Origin: Trichormus variabilis 0441
GTDB lineage: Bacteria > Cyanobacteriota > Cyanobacteriia > Cyanobacteriales > Nostocaceae
DNA length: 64,000 nucleotides
Assembly (NCBI RefSeq): GCF_009856605.1
Contig: NZ_CP047242.1
Span: forward strand, 2,106,001-2,170,000
Direction: 5' to 3'
How positions within the stretch are numbered: position 1 is the first letter of the stretch; every line of letters begins with the position of its first letter. The notes beneath the pieces were generated by a model. The model saw only the letters and a program-made list of their open reading frames with translations, was not told the DNA's origin and searched no databases. Both the position numbers and the translations under genes were made by a program. Of the stretch, positions 45,351 to 54,945 are shown piece by piece.

Positions 45351-46169
45351 ATGTTGAAATCAATTATTATTTTTATTATTATTGGGCTGGTTATTATTTT
45401 GATTTTTATCAGTCCCATCCTGAAAAGTAAACGCAGATATCGGACTAAACAACGTCCATTCCCTCCGCTTTGGAATGCCATTATTGAAAATAATCTGCCT
45501 ATTTACTTGCGCCTTTCTCCTGAAGAAAGGCGGCGGCTACAAGGGCATATTCAAGTATTTTTAGTAGAGAAACAATTTATTGGTTGTAGAGGCTTGCAGG
45601 TGACCGAAGAAATGAAATTAACAATTGCTGCTGTAGCCTGTTTGCTTCTACTTAATAAGCGAGGAGAATATTTCCCTAAACTGCATTCGATTTTGATTTA
45701 CCCCACAACTTATTTTGTTACTCAAACCGTTGCCATTGATAATTATATTGTTGAAGAAAGGCGTGATGCCAGATTAGGAGAATCATGGACTAAAGACCAA
45801 CTTATATTATCTTGGGAGCAGATACAATACGATATTCGCAACTGGCAAGATGGACACAATGTTGTTCTACATGAATTTGCCCACCAGTTAGATCAAGAAG
45901 ATGGTAAAGCTGATGGTGTGCCTATTTTGCCAAACAAATCAGATTATCCCATTTGGTCTAAAGTGATGACCGCAGAATATAAACAACTCTGCAATGATGT
46001 TCAGGAAGGAAGAGAGACTAGAATAAATGCGTACGGCGCGACTAACCCCGCCGAATTTTTTGCTGTAGTGACTGAAACATTCTTTGAAAAACCACAGCAA
46101 TTGCTAGAGAATCATCAATCACTTTATAATCTTTTAGAAGATTACTATAAATTAAACCCTATATATTAG
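45351..46169 (+). CDS. mtfA: MtfA-family zinc metallopeptidase, membrane-anchored
   Basis: The 272-residue protein has one N-terminal membrane span (about 4-23) followed by an M90 (MtfA/YeeI) zinc peptidase domain. HEFAHQLD (His174-Asp181) supplies the zinc ligands and catalytic Glu. YGATNPAEFFAVVTETFFE is the downstream conserved block with the third ligand Glu. E. coli MtfA binds the Mlc repressor, but in cyanobacteria the target is unknown. The membrane anchor suggests action at the membrane. Confidence 0.92.
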   Translation: MLKSIIIFIIIGLVIILIFISPILKSKRRYRTKQRPFPPLWNAIIENNLPIYLRLSPEERRRLQGHIQVFLVEKQFIGCRGLQVTEEMKLTIAAVACLLLLNKRGEYFPKLHSILIYPTTYFVTQTVAIDNYIVEERRDARLGESWTKDQLILSWEQIQYDIRNWQDGHNVVLHEFAHQLDQEDGKADGVPILPNKSDYPIWSKVMTAEYKQLCNDVQEGRETRINAYGATNPAEFFAVVTETFFEKPQQLLENHQSLYNLLEDYYKLNPIY

Positions 46170-46227
46170 ATGTACATAAGAAATTAGTATAAGATTAGGA
46201 CTCATTTAACTATGTTTAAATATTTTA

Positions 46228-46725
46228 CTACTTTATTAAGTCTATCTTATCTAGAATGGGAGGATTTTTCACGTCTGATATAAAAATATTTTTTTGTTGC
46301 TTTTTCCGGCTCAAAAGGAAAATAAAAACAACAGAAAATATACCTGTTGAACAGATGCAACTACCAGCTAAAGGAGATTTCCATATAGCTATGATTGCGC
46401 CAGCTACCATTGATACCACACCAAGAGAAAATCCAAAGATTTGTTCTAAACGTCTCTCATACCTTTCTTGTTTGATATCAGAAATTTGCACATCTATCAG
46501 CTTTTCCCTCATTTTGTGTCTGTGTTCTTGTTCTCTCTCAGCCATAGCAAGAATTCGGTCAGATGTATTGGGAAGAATACTGTTGTATTGTTGAAGAACT
46601 ATTGGGGGCGGAAGTGTCTCCATGAAATCTCTCAGTGCTGCATTTATTTGTTGCAACTGATTGTTATCATCTTCAGCCTCAATGTTAGTGTGTTCATTTT
46701 TTTCATCAAAATTCGATTCATTCAT
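46228..46725 (-). CDS. DUF2335 membrane protein
   Basis: The 165-residue protein has the DUF2335 pattern: LPPPIVLQQYNSILPNTSDRILAMAEREQEHRHKMREKLI, then two C-terminal membrane helices (about 108-125 and 130-148; FSLGVVSMVAGAIIAIW and GSCICSTGIFSVVFIFLL). DUF2335 proteins occur in bacteria and prophages with no settled role, and some lie near toxin-like genes. The N-terminus is acidic and Asn-rich. It faces the mtfA gene, converging, with a 58-bp gap. Confidence 0.88.
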   Translation of the reverse strand: MNESNFDEKNEHTNIEAEDDNNQLQQINAALRDFMETLPPPIVLQQYNSILPNTSDRILAMAEREQEHRHKMREKLIDVQISDIKQERYERRLEQIFGFSLGVVSMVAGAIIAIWKSPLAGSCICSTGIFSVVFIFLLSRKKQQKNIFISDVKNPPILDKIDLIK

Positions 46726-47209
46726 TGTTAGATAAATATTTTTATTTAGGGACGAATAAAACTCTATTTGAGTAATATGAAAATAGTTGATATTAGCTAG
46801 CAGTAAAGACTTTATTAATTATTACGGCGATCGCTCCTACTCATCCTACTCATTCTTTTCTTGCATCGCAGGTTTTCTTTGGATCATGCAAATATGCTGC
46901 GAGTTTTATCATTAAAATTCTAGCAATCAGCCATACTCCAGCATAGTCATGTACACTCACAAAATTTCTGATTTTTATTTTACGTAAATTTTATCAATAG
47001 CTAAGTAAAATTACGTGATTATTTTTTCTATGAATAGCCCCATATCTAATATTTACAAAAACTATAAAGAAAATTCTATATATTCGATATTCATTTAGGG
47101 CAGCATAATAAATAACCTCACACTGGTTTGTTTCTACTGGCTGGTGAATCAGGATGACAAGAATACCTGAGTGCCAATTTGCCAACTTTCAAACCCCACA
47201 TTAGGATCT
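46726..47209. other. Divergent intergenic region
   Basis: About 480 bp, AT-rich except for one HIP1-like CGGCGATCGCTC at 46825. No repeats, RNA or terminators found; promoters for both flanking genes are expected. Confidence 0.4.
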
Positions 47210-48940
47210 ATGCAGTTAAATCAGAAGCTCTACTTATACTCAACCCTAGATAATTTTCGATTACTCAACAAAAATTACACCGCCAAAATTATGTTGGTGG
47301 CGTTTTTAGGGACTCACATCCCGCTTTTAACTTTACTCTTCAGTTTCGTCATTTCTAATTCTTACTCTTGGGAGATGACAATTAGAGTTTTGGTTATTGC
47401 TTTATTCGCTACGTTAATTGGTACGGTTGTTACCCTTTATGCACTTCACCATCTGCTTATTCCCGTCAATTTGACATCCGCTACCCTGCGAGACTACCTC
47501 AATAACAAAACCTTACCCAATCTGCCTACAGAATTTGTGGATGAAGCGGGTACTCTCATGGCAGATACATCCCAAACTCTCCACAAATTAGACGAGTTGA
47601 TTGACTATATCAGCAATTATGACAAACTTACAGGCTTGCCTAATCGGGAGCTATTGCGGGAACGTGTTAATCAGGCTTTATCCCAGCAGTACAGCCAAAA
47701 AATGGTAGCTGTAATGGTATTGGGAATTGATGATTTTACTGGCATAAGTCATGCTTTAGAACATGAGCAATCCAATTTACTATTAAGAGCTGTAGGCCAG
47801 CGTTTGACCAGTTGTTTAGCTCAGAAGGACATTTTAGCTCATTTAAGTGGAGATGAATTTGCGATCGCCAGGGTAGAAATTCCTTCAATTGAAAGTATCG
47901 TTAAGCTTTCACAACTGCTATTATCTGCGCTCAATAAACCTTTCACTATCAAAGGTGACCAGATTCACATCACAGCTAGCATCGGCATCACAATTAATCA
48001 ACCAGATAATCTTCATGATGTAGATCAACTTTTGCAGCAGGCTCATGTAGCTTTGTATCAAGCCAAGCAACAAGGGCGTAGCCAACACCAGTTCTATTCG
48101 CCAGAGATTAACGCCCAACTGCAAGAACGATTAGCCTTAGAGAATGAACTACATGGAGCATTACAGCGAAATGAAATAGTGGTTTATTACCAACCCATCA
48201 TCGATTTACAGACTCAGCAAATCACAGCCGTTGAAGCATTAGTACGCTGGCAACATCCTACACGAGGTTTAGTATCTCCCGCCAAGTTTATTCCCATTGC
48301 TGAAGCCAACGGCTTGATTGTGGAAATTGGCGAATGGGTATTACGCACTGCTTGTCTGCAAAACCGCGCTTGGCAACTTGCAGGACTTCCACCAATACGG
48401 ATGTCAGTAAACCTATCAGCTCGACAGTTTGAAGAATCAAATTTAGTAGAGCTTGTCGGTGAAATCATACAGGAGAGTGGTCTGCATCCATCATATCTGG
48501 AACTGGAAGTCACTGAAAGTTCTTTAATGGCAGACATTCAGCGCTCAGTAACAATACTCAAACAGTTACGAGAATTAGGTGTATGGTTAGCTTTAGATGA
48601 CTTTGGTACTGGTTACTCTTCTCTCAACTATCTGAAGCGCTTTCCCGTAAATATGCTGAAAATTGATCGGTCATTTGTGCAGGATGTATGTTCTAATCCT
48701 GATAGTGCTGCGGTGACTAACGCTATTATTGCCCTAGCAAAAAGCTTACAATTAAAAATTACAGCCGAGGGAATCGAAACCCAACAACAGCTTAGTTATT
48801 TACAAAAGCGTGGGTGTCAAGAAGGTCAGGGATATTACTTTGGTATCCCTGCGCCTGCAAACGAAATTACGGAAATATTGCAACCAGAAGAGGCGAAAGA
48901 GGCAATGCTCTACGATAGGCCAGGGGTCATTGCAGTCTAA
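47210..48940 (+). CDS. Membrane GGDEF-EAL protein
   Basis: The protein has 576 residues from the ATG at 47210 (preceded by AGGAT; an upstream GTG is also in frame). Two membrane spans (about 25-50 and 57-80) are followed by a short linker. A GGDEF domain (about 135-290) has the site reading LSGDEF in place of GGDEF. An EAL domain (about 310-560) has [35 protein letters not shown] and EGIE complete. So c-di-GMP hydrolysis is likely. Cyclase activity with SGDEF is uncertain, and the GGDEF may be regulatory. It overlaps the 3' end of the next, converging gene by 4 bp. Confidence 0.93.
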   Translation: MQLNQKLYLYSTLDNFRLLNKNYTAKIMLVAFLGTHIPLLTLLFSFVISNSYSWEMTIRVLVIALFATLIGTVVTLYALHHLLIPVNLTSATLRDYLNNKTLPNLPTEFVDEAGTLMADTSQTLHKLDELIDYISNYDKLTGLPNRELLRERVNQALSQQYSQKMVAVMVLGIDDFTGISHALEHEQSNLLLRAVGQRLTSCLAQKDILAHLSGDEFAIARVEIPSIESIVKLSQLLLSALNKPFTIKGDQIHITASIGITINQPDNLHDVDQLLQQAHVALYQAKQQGRSQHQFYSPEINAQLQERLALENELHGALQRNEIVVYYQPIIDLQTQQITAVEALVRWQHPTRGLVSPAKFIPIAEANGLIVEIGEWVLRTACLQNRAWQLAGLPPIRMSVNLSARQFEESNLVELVGEIIQESGLHPSYLELEVTESSLMADIQRSVTILKQLRELGVWLALDDFGTGYSSLNYLKRFPVNMLKIDRSFVQDVCSNPDSAAVTNAIIALAKSLQLKITAEGIETQQQLSYLQKRGCQEGQGYYFGIPAPANEITEILQPEEAKEAMLYDRPGVIAV

Positions 48941-49263
48941 TATTTAGCCTCTATATTACATATATCTTCAGACTCTTTGCTAAACAATTCTAATAAACCA
49001 ACTGTACCCACAAAAAATGTATAGATGCCATATTGAATTGGCATCTTTTTTTTGCTACGAGCATAAAACGCGGCAATTATTCCTTCCAAAAAATGGCAGC
49101 TTACAGCAAAGCGCTCAACCCAGAAAATAGGATTTAAAATGCTGGGAATATTGCTATTAGTAACTACTGCATAAATATTCCATAGTTCCAAGCCAATAGC
49201 AGTGCTGATGAGAATTGTGGAGATAACTTTAATAATAGATGTGAGTGTTTGCTTTATATTCAT
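48937..49263 (-). CDS. Small membrane protein
   Basis: The 108-residue protein has three or so hydrophobic helices (about 8-30, 40-66 and 76-95; [20 protein letters not shown] and [17 protein letters not shown]). I do not recognise a family. It converges with and overlaps the GGDEF-EAL gene by 4 bp. A cyanobacterial multi-span protein of unknown role. Confidence 0.65.
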   Translation of the reverse strand: MNIKQTLTSIIKVISTILISTAIGLELWNIYAVVTNSNIPSILNPIFWVERFAVSCHFLEGIIAAFYARSKKKMPIQYGIYTFFVGTVGLLELFSKESEDICNIEAKY

Positions 49264-49397
49264 TACATTTCTTCAATTTTGCATATATTATCTCACAATC
49301 TATATTGGCGATCGCTCAAACACTGCTATTTGAAAGAGGGCATAAAAATGTATCTCCCCTACACCCCTACACTCTTTTGAAGACTTGAAATGAGCTT

Positions 49398-50435
49398 CTA
49401 TCCTAACCACTCAGGATTTTTGGCTGTACTGTCAAATTGACTAGTGGTTTTAAACAGTTCATACTCACCTTTGAGAGCTGCTTGGCGAGTCCGATTTAGC
49501 AGCGCTCTAACTTGTTCCTGGCTCATGGGTGTAAAAGTGCGTACCGCCTCGAAAGCCTGCTCTAAAATGGGCATACTCTCAATGCCTGTAATCACCGTTG
49601 AAGTTGGCAGATTCATGGCGTAATGCAGACATTCAATTGGTTTAACGACATTACTATTAAGAATTTTTTGGTCGCCCATTGATTTCATTCCCAGTACACC
49701 AATCCCATCTTGCACCAGTCTAGGTAAAACTTGCCTCTCAAAACTGCGAAAATGAGCATCCATCACATTTAACGGCATCTGTACCGCATCAAAACGGAAG
49801 TTATTTTGATTGGCAACTTCCAACATTCTCAGGTGTACTAAAGGGTCTTTGTGTCCAGTAAAACCGATGTAGCGAATCTTGCCAGCCTTTTGTGCTTCCA
49901 CAACTGCTTCCATCGCACCACCAGGAGCAAAAATCCGGTCTGGGTCTTCCATGCGAATAACCTCATGATGCTGCAACAAATCAATACGGTCTGTTTGCAA
50001 CCGTTTTAAAGATTCATCAATTTGTTTAGCAGCCGCCGCTTTTGTCCGACCGTCGATTTTAGTCATCAGAAAAGCTTTTTGACGATAACCATCCCGCAAG
50101 GCTTTACCCATGCGGATTTCACTACCGCCGTTATGGTAGTCCCAACTATTGTCCATAAAATTAATGCCGCGATCAAGAGCAGTACGGACGAGCCTAATAC
50201 CCTCTTGCTCATCTTTTGGTCTACCAATATGATGACCACCCAAACCAATCACAGATATTTGTTCTCCGGTGCGTCCTAGCTGTCTGTAGAGCATCTCACC
50301 TTTTTTCATCTGAGGTGAAGTAGGCTGATTTTGCGCTAACGCTTGTTTAGCTAAACCTTGTGAAGCAAACACCCCAGCTACACCTAAACCAGAAGCAGAA
50401 ACTACCTTTAGTAAATATCGTCTGCTAATATCCAC
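49398..50435 (-). CDS. Tat-exported aldo/keto reductase
   Basis: The 345-residue protein has an N-terminal Tat-type leader (ISRRYLLKVVSASGLGVAGVF, about 3-23, ending near ALAQNQ) and then an aldo/keto reductase barrel. The catalytic set is Asp in GINFMDNSWDY, the Tyr of that segment, Lys in LMTKIDG and His in LLQHHEV. GGHHIGRPKDEQEGIRL and ITGIESMPILEQAFEA are typical of the family. Export folded with bound cofactor is consistent with Tat. Substrate unknown. Confidence 0.9.
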   Translation of the reverse strand: MDISRRYLLKVVSASGLGVAGVFASQGLAKQALAQNQPTSPQMKKGEMLYRQLGRTGEQISVIGLGGHHIGRPKDEQEGIRLVRTALDRGINFMDNSWDYHNGGSEIRMGKALRDGYRQKAFLMTKIDGRTKAAAAKQIDESLKRLQTDRIDLLQHHEVIRMEDPDRIFAPGGAMEAVVEAQKAGKIRYIGFTGHKDPLVHLRMLEVANQNNFRFDAVQMPLNVMDAHFRSFERQVLPRLVQDGIGVLGMKSMGDQKILNSNVVKPIECLHYAMNLPTSTVITGIESMPILEQAFEAVRTFTPMSQEQVRALLNRTRQAALKGEYELFKTTSQFDSTAKNPEWLG

Positions 50436-50687
50436 AAATTTATCCTTTTGCCACAGTATGACTTGCCCTCATAGCTTTGCATTCTGCAAAATCTGGTGCT
50501 TCTAACTATTGAAAGAGAAAAGCGCTCAGGTAGAGATAGATTTGTGATACGAGAGGGGGACTAGAAAGTAAAATATCATCCTGCGTCTGAAAAATGCCGT
50601 ACTCATATTACAAATAAATAATGTAGAGACGTTGTATGCAAAGTTTTTACAGTACGATATAAAGTGCATCTTCATCAAAAAATTGTA

Positions 50688-52064
50688 TCACAACAAAGGT
50701 TTTAACAAACTAGATATTCTCACAGCTAACTTAAACCAAAAAGATTTTCTCTCATAATCCGAAAAATTCACAGGCACAGCAGCCGCAAAATCAGCTTGTA
50801 ACATTTCCTCGACACTTTTAACAAATTGAGAATTGGCAACAAAACCCATAACTTCAAAGTTGAGAAAAAATGAGCGATTATCTAAATTAACCGTTCCTAC
50901 ACCTGCCATTTCTTCGTCGATGAGTATCACCTTCTGGTGCATGAATCCACGTTTATATCTATATAATTGAATATTCATTGCCTTCATCTCTGTGTAATAA
51001 GAAAAGGAACACAAATACACAAGTAAATGATCCGGTCGATTGGGTAAAATAATCCGCACATCTACACCGCGTAGTGCTGCCAATTTCAAGGCTGTCAAAG
51101 TGGAATCATCCGGCACAAAATAGGGAGTAGCAATCCAGAGACGAGTTTGTGCTTGATTGATGGTGTTGACGAAAAACAGTTTACAAGCTTTCAACTTATC
51201 TGCGGGTCCAGTAGGAAATACCAACGCTGTGTAATCGCTTTCATAATTGGGTTGCACTTGCCAGTTTACATCGATAACTTGACGAGTCGCCCAATACCAA
51301 TCTTGTAAAAAACATCCTTGCAGACTTTGGACAGTGGGGCCTTGTAACATCATGTGGGTATCACGCCAAGGACTCAAGCGGGGATTTTTACCCAGATATT
51401 CATCACTAATATTCAAACCACCAATAAACGCCGTTCTCCCATCAACTACTAAAATTTTGCGATGGTTGCGAAAATTTAATTGAAAACGATTTCCTCTGCC
51501 TTTGGTAGTATGAAATGCACTCACTTGAATATCATATTTTTGCAGAGATTTAATATAAAGGTGAGAGATTTTATTAGAACCAATTTCATCATAAATTAAA
51601 TAAACTCTTACTCCTTGCTTTGCCTTGGCAATTAGAGCATCTTTAAACTCATTCCCAGCTTTGTCATCAATAATAATGTAGGATTGCAGCAAAATATAAC
51701 TATTGGCAGATGCGATCGCACTCAACATGGCTGCATAGGTTTGCTGACCATTAATTAATAATTTGGCATTATTACCAGATGTAAAAGGAATACCAATACA
51801 GGCTTCAGCTAGTAGTTGTAATGGTTCCAATTTTGCCGGAACTGCCACCTGAAATTTTGTAATTTCAATGTAAGTTTGACGAACAAATTGATAATGTTGG
51901 GTGTAAACTGAGCGGATGGCTTCAGAATATCCATGAAACTTAGTTCTGCCTAAAATCCAATATAAAGGAATAGCCAGCCAGGGAAAAGTTATTAACGAAA
52001 TACTCCAACCCACATTCCGCAGGTAAGAGAGGAGATAAATGGTATTTTTGATGAATGACACCAT
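50688..52064 (-). CDS. cls: Cardiolipin synthase, 3' part, open frame starting within an IS
   Basis: The frame encodes 458 residues with two complete PLD motifs: HRKILVVD (in NHRKILVVDGRTAFIGG) and HQKVILID (in FMHQKVILIDEEMAGVG). A membrane helix (WSISLITFPWLAIPLYWILG) precedes them. The first 19 codons (MVSFIKNTIYLLSYLRNVG) lie in an IS1634-like element inserted in the gene. Native coding resumes at Trp20, in the same phase as the cut 5' part at 53700-53827. Precise excision would restore a 480-residue protein. Whether this chimeric form is translated is open, since no good ribosome site precedes its ATG. It belonged to an operon with the YafD-like gene. Confidence 0.85.
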   Translation of the reverse strand: MVSFIKNTIYLLSYLRNVGWSISLITFPWLAIPLYWILGRTKFHGYSEAIRSVYTQHYQFVRQTYIEITKFQVAVPAKLEPLQLLAEACIGIPFTSGNNAKLLINGQQTYAAMLSAIASANSYILLQSYIIIDDKAGNEFKDALIAKAKQGVRVYLIYDEIGSNKISHLYIKSLQKYDIQVSAFHTTKGRGNRFQLNFRNHRKILVVDGRTAFIGGLNISDEYLGKNPRLSPWRDTHMMLQGPTVQSLQGCFLQDWYWATRQVIDVNWQVQPNYESDYTALVFPTGPADKLKACKLFFVNTINQAQTRLWIATPYFVPDDSTLTALKLAALRGVDVRIILPNRPDHLLVYLCSFSYYTEMKAMNIQLYRYKRGFMHQKVILIDEEMAGVGTVNLDNRSFFLNFEVMGFVANSQFVKSVEEMLQADFAAAVPVNFSDYERKSFWFKLAVRISSLLKPLL

Positions 52065-53699
52065 CAGTATCAGAAATAAGAGTACAAGATATTGACCACT
52101 GCGGCATAGTGGCAGGGATAATAGACCAAATGTGTTTGGTAGAACAAATCAACCAAATACTAGGAACACACCAGCAAGAAATAGTCAGTCCAGGTCAAGC
52201 AATTAAAGCGATGATCCTCAACGGATTGGGGCTGTTAAGTGCGCCACTATACTTATTTGAGAAGTTTTTTGTTGGCAAAGCCACAGAACATTTACTAGGG
52301 GAAGGTATAAAAGCAGAACATTTAAATGATGACCGATTAGGCAGAGTCTTGGACAAACTGTATGAAGCCGGGTTAACACAAGTATTTGTGACAGTAGCAT
52401 TGGCAGCAGCAGAGAAGTTTGGAGTGAAACACGAAAGTTTACACCTAGACTCAAGCTCGTTTCATGTACATGGAGAATATGCAAACAACTCAACAGCAAA
52501 TGAAGCTTCCCCTGGACAGATAAAAATTATCAAAGGATACTCAAGAGATCACCGACCAGACCTCAAACAGTTTATTGTAGATTTGATGTGCAGTGGGGAT
52601 GGGGATATTCCTCTGTACCTGCGAGTTGCAGATGGTAATGAAGCCGATTCGGCGATGTTTGCTCAAATCTTGAAAGAATTTCATCAACAATGGGAAATAG
52701 ATGCGCTATTTGTGGCGGATGCAGCGCTGTATAGCCAAGACAATCTCAAACAAATGGATTCTTTGCGATGGATATCACGAGTTCCCGCAACACTGACGAC
52801 AGCCCAAATGCTAATGGAGAATATAAGTCAGGAAGCTTTTGTTGATAGTGCAATGACAGGCTATCGGATAGCAGAGTGTGGCTGCGATTACGCTGGAGTC
52901 AAACAGCGTTGGCTGGTGGTGGAAAGTGAAGCTCGCACGGAGTCTGATTTAAAGCAACTCGAAAAACGTCTCATCAAGCAACTAGAGCAAGCGCAATCTC
53001 AACTACGGCAGTTATCACAACAAGAATTTGCTTGTGCCGCAGATGCGCTACAAGCAGCAAAGTGTTTTGAGACTCAGCAACGCTTTCATCAACTTGCCCA
53101 TTTGGAAGTTATCGAACACAAACGCCACGCCAAATCCGGCAGACCGCGCAAAGATGCTCAACCACGACAGTCTCATTATCAAATTCGCGCTACTGTTGTC
53201 GCCAACGAGGTAGCCATTGCTACTGAAAAACAACGTGCTGGACGATTTATTCTGGCTACCAATGTCCTGGATACTTACCAATTGAGCAATGATGACTTAC
53301 TCCAGGAATACAAAGCCCAGCAATCGACTGAGCGCGGTTTTCGTTTTCTCAAAGACCCTTTATTTTTTACCAGTAGCGTTTTCCTTAACTCTCCACAACG
53401 AGTTGCTGCTTTAGCAATGGTCATGGGTCTGTGTTTGTTAGTTTACTCCTTGGGACAACGGACTTTACGCCAAGCTCTTGCTCAAGCAAAACAGACTATC
53501 AATAATCAGTTGGGTAAACCTACTGCTTCTCCTACTTTGCGATGGGTATTTCAATGTTTCATGTCGATTCATCTAGTTACTCTTTCCGGCTTTGAGTACA
53601 TTGCTAATCTTACTGATGAGCGTCGATGGATTCTTCAATTTTTTGGTGCGCCTTGCCGAAAATATTATCTTCTTACCTGATGCACCTGCGGAATGTGGG
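52009..53699. mobile_element. IS1634-like insertion sequence
   Basis: A 1691-bp element with perfect 15-bp terminal inverted repeats, CCCACATTCCGCAGG (52009-52023) and CCTGCGGAATGTGGG (53685-53699). It is flanked by a 6-bp direct repeat CTCCAA at 52003-52008 and 53700-53705. It encodes one transposase of 541 residues. It cuts the cls gene after the codon for Ala41 of the native protein. Confidence 0.95.
52055..53680 (+). CDS. IS1634-family transposase
   Basis: The 541-residue DDE transposase of the IS4-related IS1634 group has the N-terminal DUF4277-like region (DIDHCGIVAGIIDQMCLVEQIN...). The acidic residues lie in LHLDSSSFHV, VADAALYS and STERGFRFLKDP; the last, with YKAQQ before it, fits the Y-x2-R-x3-E-x6-K signature. 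It is complete, with no frameshift or stop, so it may be active. It is read on the strand opposite to cls. The stop codon is 4 bp before the right inverted repeat. Confidence 0.95.
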   Translation: MTPSVSEIRVQDIDHCGIVAGIIDQMCLVEQINQILGTHQQEIVSPGQAIKAMILNGLGLLSAPLYLFEKFFVGKATEHLLGEGIKAEHLNDDRLGRVLDKLYEAGLTQVFVTVALAAAEKFGVKHESLHLDSSSFHVHGEYANNSTANEASPGQIKIIKGYSRDHRPDLKQFIVDLMCSGDGDIPLYLRVADGNEADSAMFAQILKEFHQQWEIDALFVADAALYSQDNLKQMDSLRWISRVPATLTTAQMLMENISQEAFVDSAMTGYRIAECGCDYAGVKQRWLVVESEARTESDLKQLEKRLIKQLEQAQSQLRQLSQQEFACAADALQAAKCFETQQRFHQLAHLEVIEHKRHAKSGRPRKDAQPRQSHYQIRATVVANEVAIATEKQRAGRFILATNVLDTYQLSNDDLLQEYKAQQSTERGFRFLKDPLFFTSSVFLNSPQRVAALAMVMGLCLLVYSLGQRTLRQALAQAKQTINNQLGKPTASPTLRWVFQCFMSIHLVTLSGFEYIANLTDERRWILQFFGAPCRKYYLLT

Positions 53700-53827
53700 C
53701 TCCAAGCGATCGCCCCACGAGAAGAACGCACATTCATCACAGCATGGGCAGCATGGGCAATTCCCAAACCATGAACAACAACTGTAGCTGCACTAAAAAA
53801 AGCAAGGATGCTACTGTCTATCAGCAT
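53700..53827 (-). pseudogene. cls: Cardiolipin synthase, 5' fragment cut off by the IS
   Basis: The reverse strand starts at the ATG 53825-53827 and encodes MLIDSSILAFFSAATVVVHG and then 21 further native residues to Ala41, before running into IS sequence at 53699. The fragment has the N-terminal membrane helix of the synthase. Its last native codons are GAIAW with the target duplication TTGGAG, which continues as W-S at the other side of the IS. It begins 9 bp after the stop of the upstream phosphatase-like gene. Confidence 0.9.
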
Positions 53828-53836
53828 CTGAATTTA

Positions 53837-54673
53837 TTATGTATCGACATAAGTAAATTCTGCCAGTAAAGGTTTGTGATCGGATGAACAAATTTCATCT
53901 AAAACCTTAGCACTAGCTGGTTTTTCACTCAAGCCACGATAAAAAATATAGTCTAGGGGGGGTGACAAAAGAAACCTTTTAATCTTCTTGTTTTCTTCAG
54001 GTGCAAAATGTGCTTCTCTTAAACCCAATCTAATTACAGTTTTCTCTACAAGGACTACTCGTTTACGACTCCAGGTATTGAAATCCCCAGCAAATATAAT
54101 CGGTCCCCTATGGGTGGATATAGCTAACTCTAATTCGTGTAGTTGGGCTTTAAATTTATCTAAATCAACAAAATTGATCAGATGACTATTAATAGTTAAA
54201 AGTGTCTGTTGGTTATGAGATAAGGAGTATTCACTAATCAGTGAAACCTTGGGAGTTTTAAACACAGGCTCATGGTGTTTTGTCATGATAACTTTTTTAT
54301 CGATCGCACTAATTTTAGCCGCAGTCAAAATACCTGAATAAGTTTGATGATGAGCATCGATAAAATTAGGTGCATAAGCCCAATTCATGTTTGTAAAGCC
54401 CATAATCTGTTCCACATTCACACCCATCCGGACTTCTTGTAGAAATATGAGGTCTGGCTGGTACAGCCTAAGGATTTTAAAAAAGTCTTGAAACCAAAAT
54501 TTCTCAAAGTTATTTTTAGCAATATTCCAATTTAAAACTTTAATAGAATTACTGTTTAGTTCTGTTTGTAATCCCTGACCACTATCAATAGTTGATTCTT
54601 GCGTACGCCTAAATCTGTAATAAGGCAGAAATTGTCTGGCAAGAATAACTGCGTGTTCTTTGATGTCAGGCAT
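53837..54673 (-). CDS. Endonuclease/exonuclease/phosphatase-family protein (YafD-like)
   Basis: The 278-residue protein has an EEP fold with LNWNIAKNNF (metal-binding Asn), LIFLQEVRM (Glu), INSHL, AGDFNTWSRKR (Asp/Asn), LDYIFYRGL and SSDHKPLLAEF (Asp-His). All catalytic positions are present. The YafD-like group hydrolyses phosphodiesters, but the substrate is unknown. Only 9 bp separate it from the start of the split cls gene, so the two formed an operon, perhaps linking a phosphodiesterase to phospholipid metabolism (inference). Confidence 0.88.
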   Translation of the reverse strand: MPDIKEHAVILARQFLPYYRFRRTQESTIDSGQGLQTELNSNSIKVLNWNIAKNNFEKFWFQDFFKILRLYQPDLIFLQEVRMGVNVEQIMGFTNMNWAYAPNFIDAHHQTYSGILTAAKISAIDKKVIMTKHHEPVFKTPKVSLISEYSLSHNQQTLLTINSHLINFVDLDKFKAQLHELELAISTHRGPIIFAGDFNTWSRKRVVLVEKTVIRLGLREAHFAPEENKKIKRFLLSPPLDYIFYRGLSEKPASAKVLDEICSSDHKPLLAEFTYVDT

Positions 54674-54945
54674 GACTTTTATCTAGCTTAACTTTATTAC
54701 ATACTATCCAGTGGCGCAGTAACTTTTGCTCACAAGTATTGATGACTTATCTGTATCACTCTGTTATTACCTGCATTTGGTCTGTAACTGCTGGAAGAAT
54801 ACTCTCTATAAACAGATGTTTTTTATTTAAAAATGCTACATCATACTATGGTCGTATCTAGATTCGATAATTAATTAAGTGAGCCAAAACTCTTACCCAT
54901 TACCCACCTCTACGAATCAATCAGTAAATTACATAGGAGTCTTAT

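Noticed and set aside
53573..53827. 84-codon reverse-strand frame taken as a separate small gene
   Set aside because: Its first 41 residues are the missing start of cls and the rest is read through the IS end, so it is a gene fragment.
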